A stretch of 64,000 nucleotides of DNA. Source: Butyrivibrio sp. WCD3002 (lineage in GTDB: Bacteria > Bacillota > Clostridia > Lachnospirales > Lachnospiraceae). A program made the position numbers and the translations under genes. The notes under the pieces are model-generated. The model was given only the letters and a program-made list of their open reading frames with translations. It had not been told where the DNA came from and did not search any database. Where the stretch lies: assembly GCF_000424265.1 (NCBI RefSeq), contig NZ_AUJO01000001.1, positions 62,001-126,000 on the forward strand, written 5' to 3'. Within the stretch, counting starts at the first letter, position 1; each line of letters starts with the position of its first letter. Below are positions 27,415-37,543 of this stretch, piece after piece.

Positions 27415-28284
27415 ATGCAGGAATACAGTCCGGTAAAAGAGGGTAAGGTAAGAGAGATTTATGATGTAGGTGATGCACTTATCATGGTTGCCACCGACAG
27501 AATTTCAGCTTTTGACGTAATCCTCAAGAACAAGGTTGAGAAAAAGGGTACAGTCCTTACTCAGATGTCAAAGTTTTGGTTTGATTACACAAAGGATATC
27601 GTAGATAACCACATGATCAGCACCGATACAGCTGACATGCCTGAATTTTTCAGAAAACCGGAGTTTACCGGCAACAGTATGCTCTGTAAGAAGCTTACAA
27701 TGCTCCCCGTTGAGTGCATCGTGCGTGGCTATATTACAGGAAGCGGCTGGAATAGTTATAAGGAAAACGGAACTGTATGCGGCATCAAGCTTCCTGAGGG
27801 ACTTAAGGAATGTGATAAGCTCCCTGAACCCATATATACACCTTCAACCAAGGCAGAGATAGGTGATCATGATGAAAATATTGATTTTGAGCGCTCAGTA
27901 GAAGTTCTCGAGAGAGATTTCCCCGGACACGGTCAGGAATATGCCGAGAAGCTTCGTGATTATACAATCGCTCTTTACAAGAAGTGTGCAGACTATGCTC
28001 TTACAAAGGGTATTATTATCGCTGATACCAAGTTTGAGTTTGGTCTTAATGAAGAAGGTGAAGTGGTTCTTGCTGATGAGATGCTCACACCTGACAGCAG
28101 CCGTTTCTGGCCTGTTGAGGGTTATGAGCCCGGTAAGTCACAGCCTTCCTTCGATAAGCAGTTTGTTCGCGACTGGTTAAAGGCTAACCCTGAAAGCGAC
28201 TATAATCTTCCTTCAGACGTAATCGATAAGACAATCGCTAAATACGAGGAAGCATACGAGCTTCTCACTGGTAAAAAGCTCTGA
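27415..28284 (+). CDS. purC: Phosphoribosylaminoimidazole-succinocarboxamide synthase
   Basis: The 289-residue SAICAR synthetase joins aspartate to CAIR with ATP in purine synthesis. Visible family motifs are the opening [51 protein letters not shown] and IADTKFEFG...[16 protein letters not shown]. Length is that of the longer, eukaryote/Bacteroidetes-like PurC type. It has its own strong GAAGGAGGAG ribosome site and a terminator. No other pur genes adjoin it. Confidence 0.97.
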   Translation: MQEYSPVKEGKVREIYDVGDALIMVATDRISAFDVILKNKVEKKGTVLTQMSKFWFDYTKDIVDNHMISTDTADMPEFFRKPEFTGNSMLCKKLTMLPVECIVRGYITGSGWNSYKENGTVCGIKLPEGLKECDKLPEPIYTPSTKAEIGDHDENIDFERSVEVLERDFPGHGQEYAEKLRDYTIALYKKCADYALTKGIIIADTKFEFGLNEEGEVVLADEMLTPDSSRFWPVEGYEPGKSQPSFDKQFVRDWLKANPESDYNLPSDVIDKTIAKYEEAYELLTGKKL

Positions 28285-28302
28285 TATTTTAATGGTTTTA
28301 TT

Positions 28303-28339
28303 CCCCATCTGCAGACAAGATATGCAGGTGGGGATTTTT
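28303..28339 (+). terminator. Terminator of purC
   Basis: CCCCATCTGCA and TGCAGGTGGGG form an 11-bp stem with one G-U pair, followed by ATTTTTG. Confidence 0.88.
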
Positions 28340-28552
28340 GTTTGGATTTAATACCTTTTTAATAAAGTTAATGAAGGGTTAATGATAAAAATATGTACCA
28401 TAATGCTAAACTATATAGGGCAGAGGAAAACAATTTTTGCAAATTGCACTAAAAACTCTTGACATTTTGAATTTTGTACTTGTCAAAAAAGACATAAGAT
28501 ATTAAAATATCATGGGCGTCTAAGTAAGACAAAAAAGCAGGAAGTGTGAAAA

Positions 28553-29437
28553 ATGTTTTTAAAGATTTTACTGATAATCATTGTGGTTTTAATCATCCTT
28601 TATTTTCTGGCAATTATGCCCGGGATGAGCAAAAAAGCCATTTCCCATGAACTGCTAAAACAGAATTTGTATGCCCATAGAGGATTGCATGACAATAAGT
28701 CAGCTGCTCCCGAGAATTCAATGGCTGCTTTTAAGAAGGCTGTTGATGGAGGGTACGGAATCGAGCTTGATGTTCAGCTTACGAAGGACGGAGTTCCGGT
28801 AGTTTTTCACGACTTCACACTGGCAAGAGTTGCCAGATATGAAGAGGGACAGATCCCTGCAGATGCTGTAAAGAACGAGGATGGCTCCCTTGGTGTAGCC
28901 GGGAAGGTTATCGATTACACCTTTGAGGAATTGCAACAGTTTCATCTTCTTGATTCTGATGAGAGAATACCGAGATTTGAGGATTTTCTCAAGCTTGTTG
29001 ATGGAAGAGTTCCGCTTATCGTAGAGCTCAAAATCGAGAGATTTGACCTGTCGGTTTGTCAGAAGGCTTATGACCTGCTTTCAGGATACAACGGAGTCTA
29101 TTGCATCGAATCCTTTAATCCGCTTGGTGTTTACTGGCTTAAGAAAAATCACAGCGAGATTTTCAGAGGACAGCTTTCAGAGGAATTTTTCCATGAGATA
29201 GACCAGGTAATGCATACTCCGCTTTATTTTATGCTTGCATTCCTCATATTTAATTTCCTTACAAGACCTGACTTTGTGGCTTATAACCACAAGCATGCGG
29301 ATAACCTGTCCAGGACCTTGTGCCACAGCTTATATAAGAACACAGCTGCAGCATGGACTATTAAGAGTCAGGAAGAGCTGGATAGGAACAGAGAGAAGTT
29401 TGATATCTTCATATTTGAGGGATTTATTCCCGCTTAA
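28553..29437 (+). CDS. Glycerophosphodiester phosphodiesterase, membrane-anchored
   Basis: The 294-residue protein has one N-terminal membrane helix (LLIIIVVLIILYFLAIM) followed by a GDPD TIM-barrel domain. Key motifs are LYAHRGLHD with the catalytic His, APENSMAAFKKAVDGGYGIELDVQLTKDG with metal-binding Glu/Asp, VVFHDFTL and the VELKI strand. It should cleave glycerophosphodiesters to glycerol-3-phosphate and an alcohol. Substrates could be lipid head groups or teichoic acid fragments, but the orientation of the domain is not certain. Upstream, TTGACA (28459-28464) and TGTCAA (28481-28486) form an inverted pair that may be a promoter or operator. Confidence 0.9.
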   Translation: MFLKILLIIIVVLIILYFLAIMPGMSKKAISHELLKQNLYAHRGLHDNKSAAPENSMAAFKKAVDGGYGIELDVQLTKDGVPVVFHDFTLARVARYEEGQIPADAVKNEDGSLGVAGKVIDYTFEELQQFHLLDSDERIPRFEDFLKLVDGRVPLIVELKIERFDLSVCQKAYDLLSGYNGVYCIESFNPLGVYWLKKNHSEIFRGQLSEEFFHEIDQVMHTPLYFMLAFLIFNFLTRPDFVAYNHKHADNLSRTLCHSLYKNTAAAWTIKSQEELDRNREKFDIFIFEGFIPA

Positions 29438-29573
29438 TTTTTGGCCTTCCCGGCAGGATTCACCAGGAGGCGTGTAAAGAGATAATTACTGTGCCAGAGC
29501 ATGGATAATTATAAATAGTAACATAAATGGAAAGGGATTTACCGAATCGAATATCGGTAAGAAAGGTAGTGAA

Positions 29574-32210
29574 ATGGCGAAAAAATACGTTTACATGTTC
29601 AGCGAAGGCGACATGACCATGAGAAACCTTCTCGGTGGTAAAGGTGCAAACCTTGCTGAGATGACATCAATCGGTCTTCCTGTACCTCAGGGCTTCACAA
29701 TTTCAACAGAAGCTTGCACACAGTACTATGAAGATGGTCGTAAGATTAACGACGAGATCATGGCTCAGGCTATGGAAGGCGTTAAGAAGATGGAGGAGAT
29801 CAACGGCAAGAAGTTTGGCGATCTTCAGAACCCTCTTCTCGTATCTGTTCGTTCAGGTGCTCGTGCATCAATGCCTGGTATGATGGATACAATTCTTAAC
29901 CTTGGTCTTAATGACGAGGTAGTTGCTGCAATGATCAAGGGCAATCCTGATCCTGCATTCGAGCGTTTCGTATATGATTCATATCGTCGTTTCATCCAGA
30001 TGTTCTCAGACGTTGTTATGGAAGTAGGTAAGAAGTACTTCGAGCAGCTCATCGACAAGATGAAGGAGCAGAAGGGTGTTAAGTTTGACGTAGATCTTAC
30101 AGCAGCTGATCTTAAGGAGCTTGCTGAGCAGTTTAAGGCTGAGTATAAGAACCAGCTTGGTTCTGATTTCCCTTCAGATCCTGTAGAGCAGCTTAAGCTT
30201 GCTATCGAGGCTGTATTCCGTTCATGGGATAACCCCCGTGCAAATGTTTACCGTCGTGACAACGACATCCCTTATTCTTGGGGAACAGCTGTTAACGTAA
30301 TGCCTATGGTATTCGGTAACCTTAATAATGAGTCCGGTACAGGTGTTGCATTCACACGTGACCCTGCAACAGGTGAGAATAAGCTTATGGGTGAGTTCCT
30401 TATCAATGCTCAGGGTGAGGACGTAGTTGCCGGTGTTCGTACACCTATGCCGATCGCTCAGATGGAGAAGGAATTCCCTGAAGCATACGCTGAGTTCATC
30501 AAGGTTTGTGATACACTTGAGAACCACTATCACGACATGCAGGATATGGAGTTCACTGTTGAGAACAAGAAGCTCTATATGCTCCAGTGTCGTAACGGTA
30601 AGAGAACAGCTCCTGCTGCTCTTAAGATCGCTTGTGACCTTGTTGATGAGGGACACAAGACTCCTGAAGAAGCTGTAGCAATGATCGATCCTCGTAACCT
30701 TGATACACTTCTTCATCCTCAGTTCGATGCAGCTGCTCTTAAGGCTGCAACACCTATGGGTAAGGGCCTTGGTGCATCACCCGGTGCTGCTTGCGGTAAG
30801 GTTGTATTCACAGCTGATGACGCTGTAGCTTGGGCTGAGAGAGGTGAGAAGGTTATCCTTGTTCGTCTTGAGACATCACCTGAGGATATCACAGGTATGA
30901 AGGCTGCTCAGGGTATCCTTACAGTTCGTGGTGGTATGACATCACACGCTGCCGTTGTTGCTCGTGGTATGGGTGAGTGCTGCGTTTCAGGATGTGGCGA
31001 CATCAACATGGACGAGGAGAACAAGAAGTTCACACTTGCTGGTAAAGAGTTCCACGAGGGAGACTTCATCTCAATCGACGGTACAACAGGTAACATCTAT
31101 GATGGCGTTATCAAGACTGTAGACGCTCAGATCGCCGGCGAGTTCGGACGTATCATGGATTGGGCTGATCAGTTCAGAAAGCTTAAGGTTCGTACAAACG
31201 CTGATACACCCGCTGATGCTAAGAAGGCTCGTGAGCTTGGTGCTGAGGGTATCGGTCTTTGCCGTACAGAGCACATGTTCTTCGAGGAAGACAGAATTGC
31301 TGCATTCCGTGAGATGATCTGCTCTGACACAGCTGAGGAGAGAGAAGCTGCTCTTGAGAAGATTCTTCCTTATCAGCAGAAAGACTTCAAGGCTCTTTAT
31401 GAGGCACTTGAGGGCTGCCCTGTAACAATCAGATTCCTTGATCCTCCGCTTCATGAGTTCGTTCCTACAACAGAGGAAGACATTAAGAAGCTTGCAGATG
31501 CTCAGGGTAAGAGCGTAGAGGAGATCAAGGCTATCATTGCTTCTCTTCACGAGTTCAACCCTATGATGGGTCACAGAGGATGCCGTCTTGCAGTTACATA
31601 TCCTGAAATTGCTAAGATGCAGACTAAGGCTGTTATCCGTGCTGCTCTTGAGGTTCAGAAGGAGCATGCTGATTGGAACGTTAAGCCTGAGATCATGATT
31701 CCTCTTGTATGTGAAGTTAAAGAGCTTAAGTTCGTTAAGAAGGTTGTATGTGAGACAGCAGATGCTGAGATCGCTGCAGCTGGTGCTAAGCTTGAGTATG
31801 AGGTTGGTACAATGATCGAGATCCCGAGAGCTGCTCTTACAGCTGACGAGATCGCTGCTGAGGCTGACTTCTTCTGCTTCGGTACAAACGACCTTACACA
31901 GATGACATTTGGATTCTCTCGTGATGACGCTGGTAAGTTCCTTAACGCTTACTATGATGAGAAGATCTTCGAGAACGATCCTTTCGCTAAGCTTGATCAG
32001 ACAGGTGTTGGTAAGCTTATGGATATGTCACTTAAGCTTGGTAAGCCCGTTAATCCTAAGCTTCACGTTGGTATCTGCGGAGAGCACGGTGGAGATCCTT
32101 CATCAGTTGAGTTCTGCCACAAGATTGGCCTTGACTATGTATCATGCTCACCTTTCCGTGTACCTGTTGCTAGACTTGCAGCAGCTCAGGCAGCTATCGC
32201 AAACAAGTAA
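29574..32210 (+). CDS. ppdK: Pyruvate, phosphate dikinase
   Basis: The 878-residue enzyme interconverts pyruvate + ATP + Pi with PEP + AMP + PPi. The N-terminal ATP-grasp domain begins YMFSEGDMTMRNLLGGKGANLAEM. The swivelling phosphohistidine domain has GGMTSHAAVVARGMG with the phospho-accepting His458 (His455 in the Clostridium symbiosum enzyme). The C-terminal PEP/pyruvate barrel has LCRTEHMFFE, GHRGCRLAVTYPEI, FCFGTNDLTQMTFGFSRDD and VGICGEHGGDP. Codon choice is almost uniform (ACA, TCA, CTT, GCT), a mark of very high expression. It is monocistronic with a terminator at 32249. In such anaerobes it commonly serves PPi-linked glycolysis. Confidence 0.98.
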   Translation: MAKKYVYMFSEGDMTMRNLLGGKGANLAEMTSIGLPVPQGFTISTEACTQYYEDGRKINDEIMAQAMEGVKKMEEINGKKFGDLQNPLLVSVRSGARASMPGMMDTILNLGLNDEVVAAMIKGNPDPAFERFVYDSYRRFIQMFSDVVMEVGKKYFEQLIDKMKEQKGVKFDVDLTAADLKELAEQFKAEYKNQLGSDFPSDPVEQLKLAIEAVFRSWDNPRANVYRRDNDIPYSWGTAVNVMPMVFGNLNNESGTGVAFTRDPATGENKLMGEFLINAQGEDVVAGVRTPMPIAQMEKEFPEAYAEFIKVCDTLENHYHDMQDMEFTVENKKLYMLQCRNGKRTAPAALKIACDLVDEGHKTPEEAVAMIDPRNLDTLLHPQFDAAALKAATPMGKGLGASPGAACGKVVFTADDAVAWAERGEKVILVRLETSPEDITGMKAAQGILTVRGGMTSHAAVVARGMGECCVSGCGDINMDEENKKFTLAGKEFHEGDFISIDGTTGNIYDGVIKTVDAQIAGEFGRIMDWADQFRKLKVRTNADTPADAKKARELGAEGIGLCRTEHMFFEEDRIAAFREMICSDTAEEREAALEKILPYQQKDFKALYEALEGCPVTIRFLDPPLHEFVPTTEEDIKKLADAQGKSVEEIKAIIASLHEFNPMMGHRGCRLAVTYPEIAKMQTKAVIRAALEVQKEHADWNVKPEIMIPLVCEVKELKFVKKVVCETADAEIAAAGAKLEYEVGTMIEIPRAALTADEIAAEADFFCFGTNDLTQMTFGFSRDDAGKFLNAYYDEKIFENDPFAKLDQTGVGKLMDMSLKLGKPVNPKLHVGICGEHGGDPSSVEFCHKIGLDYVSCSPFRVPVARLAAAQAAIANK

Positions 32211-32248
32211 TTTAAAAATTGCCTGTTAAGTGAGTAATAAATAATGAG

Positions 32249-32285
32249 TCGGACATCATCTTTACGGTGATGCCCGATTTTTTTT
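32249..32285 (+). terminator. Terminator of ppdK
   Basis: TCGGACATCA and GTGATGCCCGA pair around a short loop and are followed by eight T. Confidence 0.85.
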
Positions 32286-32390
32286 CTGTGTATTTTTATA
32301 TTTTTAGGGAATTATTGATATAGATTCCCGGAAAGACCATTTATAATGTTCATATATTAATTGGGTTAAATGTAATGGAGGTACATTCAA

Positions 32391-34802
32391 ATGGCAAAAT
32401 GGCAAAGAGTTAAGTATCATCCGAATCTCCCTCTTGGAGCGGATGGAACAAGAGTTACGGCATCTAAGGAGCACATTGAGATCTCCAAGAATGCAGCAAA
32501 AGAGGGCATGGTTCTGGTTAAAAACGAAGAAGGCTTTCTTCCCTTTGAGAGAGGTAAGAAGATTGCTCTTTTCGGAAAAGCTTCTATTGATTACGTAAAG
32601 GGTGGCGGCGGATCAGGTGATGTAACTGTTCCCTACGTAACCAATCTGGCTGAGGGCTTTAAGAAGCTTTCATCTGAAGTAAGTGTATTTGACGACACAG
32701 TTAAATTCTATAAGAAATATGTCAGAGACCTTTATGAAGCAGGGAAAATGCCCGGACTTATTGCAGAGCCTGAGCTTCCGCAGGAGCTTCTCACAAAGGC
32801 ACTGGCATTTACTGATACTGCTGTTATTTCAATCAGCAGATATTCAGGTGAGGGATGGGACAGAAAGGCCGATAACGACGATGGAAGAAAGCACAAGGAT
32901 GTTGCACAGGAGCTTGTTGATGAGACAGATAAGCTTTTTGAGAAAGGTGATTTCTATCTGTCCAAGGCTGAGAAGGAGCTTGTCGATAAGGTAACAGCCG
33001 CATTCCCTCACACAGTTATTGTGCTTAATATCGGCGGAATGTTTGATGTATCCTGGATAAAGGAAAGTGAGAAGATTGATTCTGCTCTTATAGCATGGCA
33101 GGGCGGTATGGAAGGCGGACTTGCAACAGCTGAGCTTCTTCTTGGAATCGGAACACCCAGTGGTAAGCTTTCAGATACCTTTGCAAGAGACCTGGCTGAC
33201 TATCCCGGAACAGAGCATTTCCACGATTCCGATGATTATGTTGAATACGAAGAGGATATCTATGTGGGATATCGTTATTTTGAGACAATAAAGGGTGCTG
33301 ACAAGAAGGTAATATATCCCTTCGGCTATGGCCTTTCATACACGAGCTTTAATCTGAATCGTGTCAAGGTTGCCGTTGAAGATGGCAAGGTTACAGTAAA
33401 AGCCAATGTTACAAACATCGGCAAATATCCCGGAAAAGAAGTAGTTCAGGTCTACTTTGGCGCTCCTCAGGGTAAGCTTGGAAAGCCTGAAAAGACACTT
33501 ATCGGCTTTAAGAAGACCGCAGAGCTTCTTTCCGGTCAGTCACAGCGCGTGATAATCGAATTCCCCGTAGCCGACATGGCTTCCTATGATGATCTTGGAA
33601 AGGTTCAGAAGTCAGCTTATGTCCTTGAGAAGGGCAAGTACACCTTCTACGTTGGAACAGATGTAAGAAATGTAAAGAAGGCTGATACAGACTATGTTCA
33701 GGATAAGGATGAGGTTGTATGTCAGCTTACAGAGAGAATGGCTCCTGTAGACCTTAAGAAGAGAATGCTCTCTGATGGAAGCTTTGAGGAGCTGCCCCAG
33801 GGTGATGCTTCAAAATACAATGAAAATATCCTTAAGGATGTTGAGCTTGACGGACCTCTTCATTCCATGCCCAAGGTTCGTCCTACGGAGTATAGACACA
33901 GCTTTGAGCCGTCCGGCAAGCCTCAGCTTGAGGAAGTAGCCGATGGAAAGCTTAGCCTTGATGATTTTGTTAAGGCACTTTCAGATGAGGATATTGCATG
34001 GCTTGTTGGCGGACAGCCTAATGTGGCAGTTGCAAATACCTTTGGTTATGGAAACAATGCTGAATTTGGTATTCCTAATGTAATGACGGCTGATGGCCCT
34101 GCAGGTCTTAGAATCCAGCCTAAAGTTGGCGTAAAGACAACAGCCTTCCCCTGTGCAACACTTCTTGCATGTACATGGGATCCTGATGTAGCTGAGAAGG
34201 TAGGTATTGCAGGCGGAGAAGAGGTTAAGGAGAACAATATCGGTGTATGGCTTACTCCTGCCATGAATATTCATCGTTCACCTCTTTGCGGAAGAAACTT
34301 TGAGTATTACTCAGAGGATCCTTATCTTACAGGAAAAATGGCTGCAGGTATGATAAGAGGTATCCAGAGTAACCGTGTAGGCGCTACAGCAAAGCATTTT
34401 GCTCTTAACAATAAGGAAACTAACAGAAAGAACAGTGACTCACGTGCATCCGAGAGAGCAATCAGAGAGATTTATCTGAAAGCATTTGAGATCGTTGTTA
34501 AGGAGTCACAGCCTTGGAGCATAATGACATCCTACAACATCATCAATGGAAGAAGAGCTTCCGAAAATGAAGACATGCTCGAAGGAATCCTCAGAGGAGA
34601 GTGGGGCTTTGACGGTATGGTTACAACTGACTGGTGGACCTATGGTGAAAACTATAAGGAATGCAAAGCCGGTAACGATATGAAGATGGGCTGCGGCTAT
34701 CCGGAGAGAATACTTATGGCACTTGAAAAGGGCGGAATCACCAGAGAAGAGCTTGAGAAAGCTGCCAAGAATATTTTGGGTCTTATCCTCAGAATCGATT
34801 AA
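32391..34802 (+). CDS. GH3 beta-glucosidase with permuted domains
   Basis: The 803-residue protein is a family 3 glycoside hydrolase whose halves are swapped relative to most members. The alpha/beta-sandwich domain (KIALFGKASIDYVKGGGGSG...) comes first, then an Fn3-like module (VTVKANVTNIGKYPGKEVVQVYF, about residues 335-420). The TIM barrel with the nucleophile Asp747 (MVTTDWWTYGENY) comes last. KHFALNNKETNR and the GPAGLR loop are in the barrel. The same order is known for beta-glucosidases of Butyrivibrio fibrisolvens and Ruminococcus albus. There is no signal peptide, so it probably acts in the cytosol on imported cello-oligosaccharides or other beta-glucosides. Confidence 0.93.
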   Translation: MAKWQRVKYHPNLPLGADGTRVTASKEHIEISKNAAKEGMVLVKNEEGFLPFERGKKIALFGKASIDYVKGGGGSGDVTVPYVTNLAEGFKKLSSEVSVFDDTVKFYKKYVRDLYEAGKMPGLIAEPELPQELLTKALAFTDTAVISISRYSGEGWDRKADNDDGRKHKDVAQELVDETDKLFEKGDFYLSKAEKELVDKVTAAFPHTVIVLNIGGMFDVSWIKESEKIDSALIAWQGGMEGGLATAELLLGIGTPSGKLSDTFARDLADYPGTEHFHDSDDYVEYEEDIYVGYRYFETIKGADKKVIYPFGYGLSYTSFNLNRVKVAVEDGKVTVKANVTNIGKYPGKEVVQVYFGAPQGKLGKPEKTLIGFKKTAELLSGQSQRVIIEFPVADMASYDDLGKVQKSAYVLEKGKYTFYVGTDVRNVKKADTDYVQDKDEVVCQLTERMAPVDLKKRMLSDGSFEELPQGDASKYNENILKDVELDGPLHSMPKVRPTEYRHSFEPSGKPQLEEVADGKLSLDDFVKALSDEDIAWLVGGQPNVAVANTFGYGNNAEFGIPNVMTADGPAGLRIQPKVGVKTTAFPCATLLACTWDPDVAEKVGIAGGEEVKENNIGVWLTPAMNIHRSPLCGRNFEYYSEDPYLTGKMAAGMIRGIQSNRVGATAKHFALNNKETNRKNSDSRASERAIREIYLKAFEIVVKESQPWSIMTSYNIINGRRASENEDMLEGILRGEWGFDGMVTTDWWTYGENYKECKAGNDMKMGCGYPERILMALEKGGITREELEKAAKNILGLILRID

Positions 34803-34891
34803 TGAATAACTAATGTAAAAAAAAACACTTTAACAAAGTGACGTGTTGGTGTATTATTTTTACCAAAGTTTAAAAATCGGAGGACAGGACA

Positions 34892-35878
34892 ATGAGTATC
34901 AGAATTGGAATTTTAGGATATGGTAACCTTGGAAAGGGTGTTGAACTTGCAGTAAAGGCAGCTCCTGATATGGAACTGGTTGCAGTTTTTACAAGACGTG
35001 ATCCGGGTAGCCTTCAGATCAAAACAGAGGGCGTTCCGGTTGTATCTGTAAATGACGTAGAGAGCTATAAGGATAAGATCGATGTAATGATTCTTTGCGG
35101 AGGAAGCGCTACCGATCTTCCTGAGCAGACACCTGAGTATGCAAAAACATTTAACGTTGTAGACAGTTTTGATACTCACGCAAGAATACCGGAGCATTTT
35201 GCAAATGTTGATGCAGCGGCTAAGGCTGCAGGCAATGTGGCAGTAATCTCCTGCGGATGGGATCCCGGAATGTTCTCTTTGGCAAGAGTTTATTCAAATG
35301 CTATTCTTCCTGATGGTAAAGATTACACCTTCTGGGGTAAGGGAGTATCACAGGGACACTCAGATGCTATTCGCCGCGTAAAGGGTGTAAAGAATGCAAA
35401 GCAGTACACAATCCCTGTAGAAGCAGCTCTTGAAGCTGTAAGAAACGGTGAGAATCCGGAGCTGTCAACCAGACAGAAGCACACAAGAGAGTGCTTTGTA
35501 GTGCTTGAGGATGGCGCAGATGCAGCAGCTGTTGAGAAGGAAATCAAAGAGATGCCCAATTATTTCGCTGATTATGATACAACAGTTCATTTCATCAGTG
35601 AGGAAGAGCTCCTTAGAGATCACAGCGGAATGGCTCATGGCGGCTTCGTATTCAGAAGCGGTAAGACAGGTGCGGATAAAGAGCATAATCACATCATTGA
35701 ATATAGCCTGAAGCTCGATTCCAACCCTGAATTTACCACAAGTGTTCTTGTTGCTGTTGCAAGAGCGGCTCATCGCATGAAGAGCGAAGGACAGACAGGC
35801 TGCAAGACCATGCTGGATATTGCTCCTGCATATCTTTCAGAGCTCAGCGGAGAGGAGCTTAGAGCACACCTTCTGTAA
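34892..35878 (+). CDS. ddh: meso-Diaminopimelate dehydrogenase
   Basis: The 328-residue enzyme makes meso-DAP directly from tetrahydrodipicolinate, ammonia and NADPH for lysine and peptidoglycan. The N-terminal Rossmann motif is RIGILGYGNLGKGVELAV. FTRRDP, ILCGGSATDLPEQTP, NVVDSFDTHARIPEHF, SCGWDPGMFSL and FWGKGVSQGHSDAIRRV are typical of Ddh. It is a single-gene unit with an AGGAGGAC-type ribosome site and a terminator shared with the convergent gene. Ddh is characteristic of some Clostridia, Bacteroides and Corynebacterium. Confidence 0.96.
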   Translation: MSIRIGILGYGNLGKGVELAVKAAPDMELVAVFTRRDPGSLQIKTEGVPVVSVNDVESYKDKIDVMILCGGSATDLPEQTPEYAKTFNVVDSFDTHARIPEHFANVDAAAKAAGNVAVISCGWDPGMFSLARVYSNAILPDGKDYTFWGKGVSQGHSDAIRRVKGVKNAKQYTIPVEAALEAVRNGENPELSTRQKHTRECFVVLEDGADAAAVEKEIKEMPNYFADYDTTVHFISEEELLRDHSGMAHGGFVFRSGKTGADKEHNHIIEYSLKLDSNPEFTTSVLVAVARAAHRMKSEGQTGCKTMLDIAPAYLSELSGEELRAHLL

Positions 35879-35905
35879 ATTTACTGAATACACATAAGTA
35901 AAACG

Positions 35906-35944
35906 AAAAAGCGGTACCGGCCTTAAAGGTCGACACCGCTTTTT
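35906..35944. terminator. Bidirectional terminator after ddh
   Basis: AAAAAGCGGT and ACCGCTTTTT flank a 19-nt loop that contains a small GACC/GGTC-like pair. It sits between convergent genes. Confidence 0.85.
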
Positions 35945-35989
35945 CTAAAACGATAATGAAGAAATCATCATCATGAGGAGACATGTTTA

Positions 35990-36289
35990 TCAGTTTTCCT
36001 TTACCACCACTTTACCGCCGTTCTTTACGCTGTCCTGCTCAAGCATTTCAATGGCAGAAGCAGCTATCTCATAGTACATTGCTGCATTGTCCTGAATCTC
36101 AGCCATTTTTTTCATATTTGTTGTACAGAATTTCTTCGCTTCAGCGATGTCTGTTTGTGAGAAAACCTTACTTCCGCAGTAGAGAGTTCCTGTTGCAGGA
36201 TCAAAATGCGAGTCCTGTTTCTTCTGTTCACCACTCATACCCATAACGCCTGCAAGAGAGCGTATCAGATCTTCACGATTATTAGCCAT
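35990..36289 (-). CDS. Small helical protein of unknown function
   Basis: I start at 36289 (MANNREDLIRSL) because GGAGGGTCAGG directly precedes this ATG. In-frame ATGs further upstream lack a ribosome site. The 99-residue protein is polar and mostly helical, with no signal or membrane segment. Segments include RSLAGVMGMSGEQKKQD, FDPATGTLYCGSKVFSQTDIAEAKKFC and MYYEIAASAIEMLEQDSVKNGG. It has two Cys residues and a Lys-rich C-terminus. I recognise no family. It is transcribed alone, divergently from the metallophosphoesterase gene. Confidence 0.68.
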   Translation of the reverse strand: MANNREDLIRSLAGVMGMSGEQKKQDSHFDPATGTLYCGSKVFSQTDIAEAKKFCTTNMKKMAEIQDNAAMYYEIAASAIEMLEQDSVKNGGKVVVKEN

Positions 36290-36479
36290 CCTGACCCTCC
36301 AATCTTGACTTTGAATGAATTTGCAGTGCGGATTGTTTTTCTGAACCAACTCCATGTTCCGAACCAATAATATTTTCTCATAAGGAGTCTTTTTTGTGTA
36401 TAAACAACTTATTATAAAAATATAAAAAAACAGAGAAAGGTGATATCATTAATCTAAGTGTTAAGACACGGAGGAGAGT

Positions 36480-37373
36480 ATGGATATTGCAGTTTGGGGC
36501 GATGTTCACAGCAATCATGTGGCATTGCAGGCAGTCATAGATTATTGCATGGGAAAAGGAATAACAAACTATATACTGCTTGGGGATTTTGTGGCTGACG
36601 GGCCAAATCCCAAAAAGACAATGGAGCTTATTTATGTACTTAAGCAGTATTTCACCTGTTATATAGTTCGCGGAAACAGGGAGGAGTTCCTTCTTAACTA
36701 TAAAAAGAACGGTGAGAGCGGATGGTACAAGGGTTCTGCCAGCGGATCACTTCTTTTCACCTATGAACAGCTTACGGATAAGGACTTTAGCTTTTTTGAA
36801 TCGCTGCCAATATATGGTATTTACAGTCCAAAGAAGCTTCCGGGCTTTGAGTATTGCCACGGTTCACCAACGGGCGTTTCGGAAGTGCTTTTTGCTGAAA
36901 AAAGAAGTCTTAAAAGGGCAATGAATAAGTGTAAGACAAATATGCTTTTGCATGCCCACACTCATGTACAGGAATCCTTTATCTACAGAGACAGGAAGGC
37001 AGTTAATCCGGGATCTCTGGGCCTTCCGAGGAACAGCAGACAATTCACTGAGTTTGCCATATTGCATGGAAGTGCATCTGGCTTTGACGAGGAACTGATT
37101 CAGATAAAGTATGACAGGCATGAGCTTCTTAAGGAATTTACAAAATCCGGAATGTGCGAGTATGCACCGGCCTGGGCAGCAATTCAGATGCATACCATAA
37201 GAACAGGAATAGACCTAAGCGAAGCAATACTCCTTCAGGCAATGAGACTTTGCGAGGAGGAGAGAGGAATGGTGCGCTGGCCAGATATTCCGGAGAAATA
37301 TTGGGCAGAAGCCCTAAAGAATAATTACATCGATCTTTCCGGTAAAGATATACCCAGAAAAAATCAGGATTAA
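36480..37373 (+). CDS. Metallophosphoesterase (YfcE/MJ0936-like fold)
   Basis: The 297-residue protein has calcineurin-like motifs: AVWGDVHSNHVAL (DxH), LLGDFVADGP (GD), RGNREE in place of GNHD/E, LHAHTHVQ (GHTH-like) and NPGSLGLPRN. The NPGS motif is typical of class III MPE phosphodiesterases. The C-terminal third, from about residue 200, is an added helical region. A role as phosphodiesterase is likely. The substrate is unknown. A GGAGAGT site precedes the start. Confidence 0.85.
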   Translation: MDIAVWGDVHSNHVALQAVIDYCMGKGITNYILLGDFVADGPNPKKTMELIYVLKQYFTCYIVRGNREEFLLNYKKNGESGWYKGSASGSLLFTYEQLTDKDFSFFESLPIYGIYSPKKLPGFEYCHGSPTGVSEVLFAEKRSLKRAMNKCKTNMLLHAHTHVQESFIYRDRKAVNPGSLGLPRNSRQFTEFAILHGSASGFDEELIQIKYDRHELLKEFTKSGMCEYAPAWAAIQMHTIRTGIDLSEAILLQAMRLCEEERGMVRWPDIPEKYWAEALKNNYIDLSGKDIPRKNQD

Positions 37374-37426
37374 TTAATATTATTTTTATAAAAACAGCTG
37401 TTTATTACCTTTTTTTGCTTGTTTTC

Positions 37427-37453
37427 TTGACAAACATCATGAATGGATATAAT
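37427..37453 (+). promoter_or_regulatory. groESL promoter
   Basis: TTGACA (37427-37432) and TATAAT (37448-37453) have a 15-bp spacer. TAATAT two bases later gives 17 bp and may be the real -10. The CIRCE operator starts 15 bp downstream. Confidence 0.75.
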
Positions 37454-37467
37454 ATATTTTTTGATGA

Positions 37468-37494
37468 TTAGCACTCGAATTAAATGAGTGCTAA
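37468..37494 (+). promoter_or_regulatory. CIRCE operator (HrcA binding site)
   Basis: The sequence TTAGCACTC-N9-GAGTGCTAA is an exact match to the CIRCE element. It lies between the promoter and groES, so the operon should be repressed by HrcA and released on heat stress. hrcA itself is not in the window. Confidence 0.97.
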
Positions 37495-37543
37495 CAATTT
37501 AAAAAGTTAATAAATGCAATAAAGATATAAGGAGGCATTAAAA

